From assembly GCA_905182995.1 (NCBI GenBank), contig CAJJDP010000086.1, positions 50,144 through 114,143 on the forward strand: a DNA stretch of 64,000 nucleotides. Direction: 5' to 3'. The notes below the pieces were generated by a model. The model did no database searches. It was not told where the DNA came from and worked only from the letters and a program-made list of their open reading frames with translations. Positions 61,821 to 64,000 of the stretch are shown one piece after another (positions within the stretch are counted from its first letter, which is position 1; the number at the start of each line of letters is the position of its first letter). A program made the translations under genes and the position numbers. The stretch comes from Paramecium octaurelia. Lineage: Eukaryota > Ciliophora > Oligohymenophorea > Peniculida > Parameciidae.

Positions 61821-62880
61821 TCAATCTGTTTTTGGTAATACTTATTTTTTAGGAATATCTTTTGATTTCTTTAATTCTTAATATTATTATTTCAGTTTCT
61901 TTTATCCATATGGATCAAAGAAGACAAAGCTTATTGTAACAAAACATACTGTTAAAAACCCAACTAATAGAACTGCTCCTAAAGGTGTTTTGAGTAAAAT
62001 GAATAATAATTAAAAGGAGAATTCAGGCCATTCAGCTTTTTTCTGAGGTGCTTTCACTTCTTCAATTTCAATCTCATGTCCAAATCCTTCTCTTATTTTT
62101 AAGATGCTTTATTTCTCCTTTATTTCTTCTTCAATACTTTTTAGTTTTTCTTCTTTTTATTTTTTCATCTCTTCATTGGTTTTAGGAGTGTTTAACTATA
62201 TCCATCTTTCCTAAAACTTCTCCTTGTCCTCAAAATCTGTTTCTTTCAAAGTACCTTTAAATAAAAATAAAGCAGCAACAGTTGCTTAATCCTAACTTGC
62301 ACTAAATCCAACTACTAATTCATTTCTATTATTTAAAGCTCCAATACAAGGCTTCCCTTAATAATACACAGCCCCTCCGTCAATTAGAATTTCTACATAT
62401 TCTGTATGTGCTGTGAATGGTCCTACTAATTGTGAAATATCGATATTTTATAGAATCATCTTCTTGCCCAATAATACATTAAAAACTCTGGAATTGTTTT
62501 CTTCGTAATGTAACTAAATATCTTGAATCAAATACCTCTGCAAATTTCAATACAAGAACATATGTTTCGTTTTCAGGAATTTCATTGCCTATAGGAATAG
62601 TATAAGCAAAGCTTTAACCCTACCTTTGAGTAATATATAGGGATTGATCATCTGTAAATCTTATCTTTCTATTCTCAACTCTATCATAATAGTCTACGAA
62701 TTCTGATGTACCAATATGATGATGATCCTAGAAAATTAAACAATAAAATACACTCTTGTATTTAATACCAGCAGAGGTACGAGTCTCCAAATAACTTCCA
62801 CAATCAATTGCATGTATAACTTTGCGAGGGGCTATTAGCTTATTAATGGTAATCTGTATTAGAAAAAACAATATAATCAT
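61821..62880 (-). CDS. Malectin-like ER membrane protein, 337 aa
   Basis: Signal peptide MIILFFLIQITINKLIAP; malectin domain from VIHAIDCGSYLETR through SFAYTIPIGNEIPENETYVL, VLKFAELHYEENNSRVFNVL and LIDGGAVYYQGKPCIGALNN; then a Glu/Lys-rich helical linker, one membrane helix (LGAVLLVGFLTVCFVTISFV) and a short basic cytosolic tail ending VLPKTD. This order matches animal malectin, an ER lectin for diglucosylated N-glycans that works in glycoprotein quality control. Two introns (24 and 22 nt) leave exactly 338 codons. The ATG overlaps the stop of the upstream co-oriented gene (ATGA). That is odd for a eukaryote, but no later Met would keep the signal peptide. Confidence 0.88.
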
Positions 62881-64000
62881 ATAAATTTTTATAATTAATT
62901 TATTTATCCAATTTTAAGCATTTCTTTATTGGGTGCTCTTAAGGCTTCTTTTGCAAAGTCTTTGAAAATCACTTCAACAAAATTAGACTTATAAATTGCA
63001 TTGAATTTCTTAATTAATTACTCTGCAGTCTTCTTACTCAATTCACTAAAGTAATCTTTTACTGTCATCATCAATTAGATAACCAGGAAATCATCATTAT
63101 TATATAGAGCCAATTTAAATGCTGCATCTATTTAAGAATCATCAACTAAATCCAATACTTTGTCATAATAATCTTCTGTAAAATCTTGAGTTTCTTCTAT
63201 TTGTTCATCAGCAAACAATTAGGTATCTTATAATTAAGGATTGATATTTTCAGTTATTTCTTCATTTTGATCTTAATCAGATTATATTTCTTCTATTTAT
63301 TCTTGGTTTTATTACTCTTATTATTTTTATTCTTATTATATAAATTGATCAATTAAGGAATCTTGTATTTTTTATTCTGTTACTTTTTCTTAAATTTTCT
63401 CCAATTATTACTTCACTTAACTTATTTGCATTTTCTTATATTTCTCTGCATTCAAAACCAAATGTCCATCTCCTCTTTTCTTTTTAATGAACGGTTTCAC
63501 ATCAGGAAAATAACTAGATGTTGTTACTTAAGGCGGATTTCTAGCGATATATAGATTTTAGTATGACTATAATGCTAATTTAGCAGCTTATTGCACCGAT
63601 ACTACTCTATCGAAAGTTGCTTCTCTCAAGATAGTTACACATTATAGCTAAAATATGATCTGAAATTATTACTAATAAATTGTCATCATAGATTTGATAC
63701 TCAGCTAATGCTAGCATAAATTTGCATAATGTTTATTTCACTTAATATGTATGTCTCTATTCTTAAAGAGCGGCTAAACTTCTTTAAAGTATTTATACTA
63801 AATTTGAATCCTAACTCGTAGTTATCTTAATCATTATTTCAACCATTGATTAATGGACTATTAGTTAATTTTTGATATATGCTGATTATATTTATTTCTT
63901 TGTATTAGGTGTAACTTCAAATTACAATAAATAATGCAATGAAATAGTAGAGCCGATCTAATTAATCAAATTATAAATATTACTTAAACGGGCTGTGAAG
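62877..64000 (-). CDS. HEAT/ARM-like helical repeat protein (3' part; runs off the right edge)
   Basis: About 340 C-terminal residues are visible, with introns of 26, 28 and 25 nt near the right edge. Helix pairs such as LVQILQRSLAALQEQRHTYQ, CKFMLALAEYQIYDDNLLLQ and VTILREATFDRVVSVQQAAK look like HEAT/ARM repeats. A conserved-looking YFPDVKPFIKKKRGDGHLVL precedes a long Gln/Glu-rich linker. The last ~100 residues form another helical unit (FKLALYNNDDFLVIQLMMTV and FAKEALRAPNKEMLKIG). A microtubule- or scaffold-type protein is possible, but I cannot name it. The AT-rich last codons run to a TGA that overlaps the malectin start. Confidence 0.7.

Overview
The window is protein-coding DNA from a ciliate macronuclear genome, almost certainly Paramecium (aurelia group). 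Highly conserved genes (elongation factor 2, threonyl-tRNA synthetase, 40S protein uS7, a plasma-membrane Ca2+-ATPase, Rab6) read correctly only if TAA and TAG mean glutamine and TGA is the sole stop. Genes are cut by very small GT...AG introns, mostly 19-30 nt. Two genes encode trichocyst matrix proteins, a Paramecium secretory-granule family. With TGA as the only stop in DNA this AT-rich, chance open frames of 50-80 codons are common. I therefore accepted a gene only with homology, or with an exon structure whose length closes exactly on a TGA.

Layout. 0-5 kb: EF-2 (partial) and a threonyl-tRNA synthetase with a large insertion. 5-11 kb: a small unknown protein, an extended-PHD-finger protein and a decayed-looking RING gene. 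11.5-15.5 kb: Rab6 and an MFS transporter, partly duplicated around an N. 15.5-23.6 kb: a membrane protein like a GPI-ethanolaminephosphate transferase, a calmodulin-type Ca2+ pump and a divergent actin-related protein. 23.6-30 kb: one TPR-like repeat gene, expanded in this assembly by two unmerged contig overlaps. 30-38.5 kb: an NIF/SCP-type phosphatase, a C2H2 protein, two membrane proteins, a retinoblastoma-like protein with a polyglutamine tail and a RING-TRAF protein. 38.7-49.4 kb: coiled-coil/disordered proteins, a septin, a protein with an MDH1B-like start, uS7, a pseudouridine synthase and a PX-BAR sorting nexin. 49.4-57 kb: a TPR protein, several small proteins of unknown role and two doubtful loci. 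57-64 kb: two trichocyst matrix proteins, a coiled-coil protein kinase, a malectin and the 3' part of a HEAT-like protein.

Several genes fit membrane traffic and regulated secretion (Rab6, sorting nexin, Ca2+ pump, trichocyst matrix proteins, malectin). This may be chance, since each gene appears separately transcribed and both strands are used freely. Gene packing is very tight: convergent stops lie 3 and 20 bp apart, and one same-strand pair overlaps by ATGA.

Caution on assembly: three single-N positions (12848, 25729, 28521) each sit between two copies of a 1.3-1.5 kb sequence. They look like overlapping contig ends that were joined instead of merged, so the true locus is about 4.26 kb shorter. 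I found no convincing tRNA, rRNA, CRISPR or transposon in the window, and no clearly novel multi-gene system.
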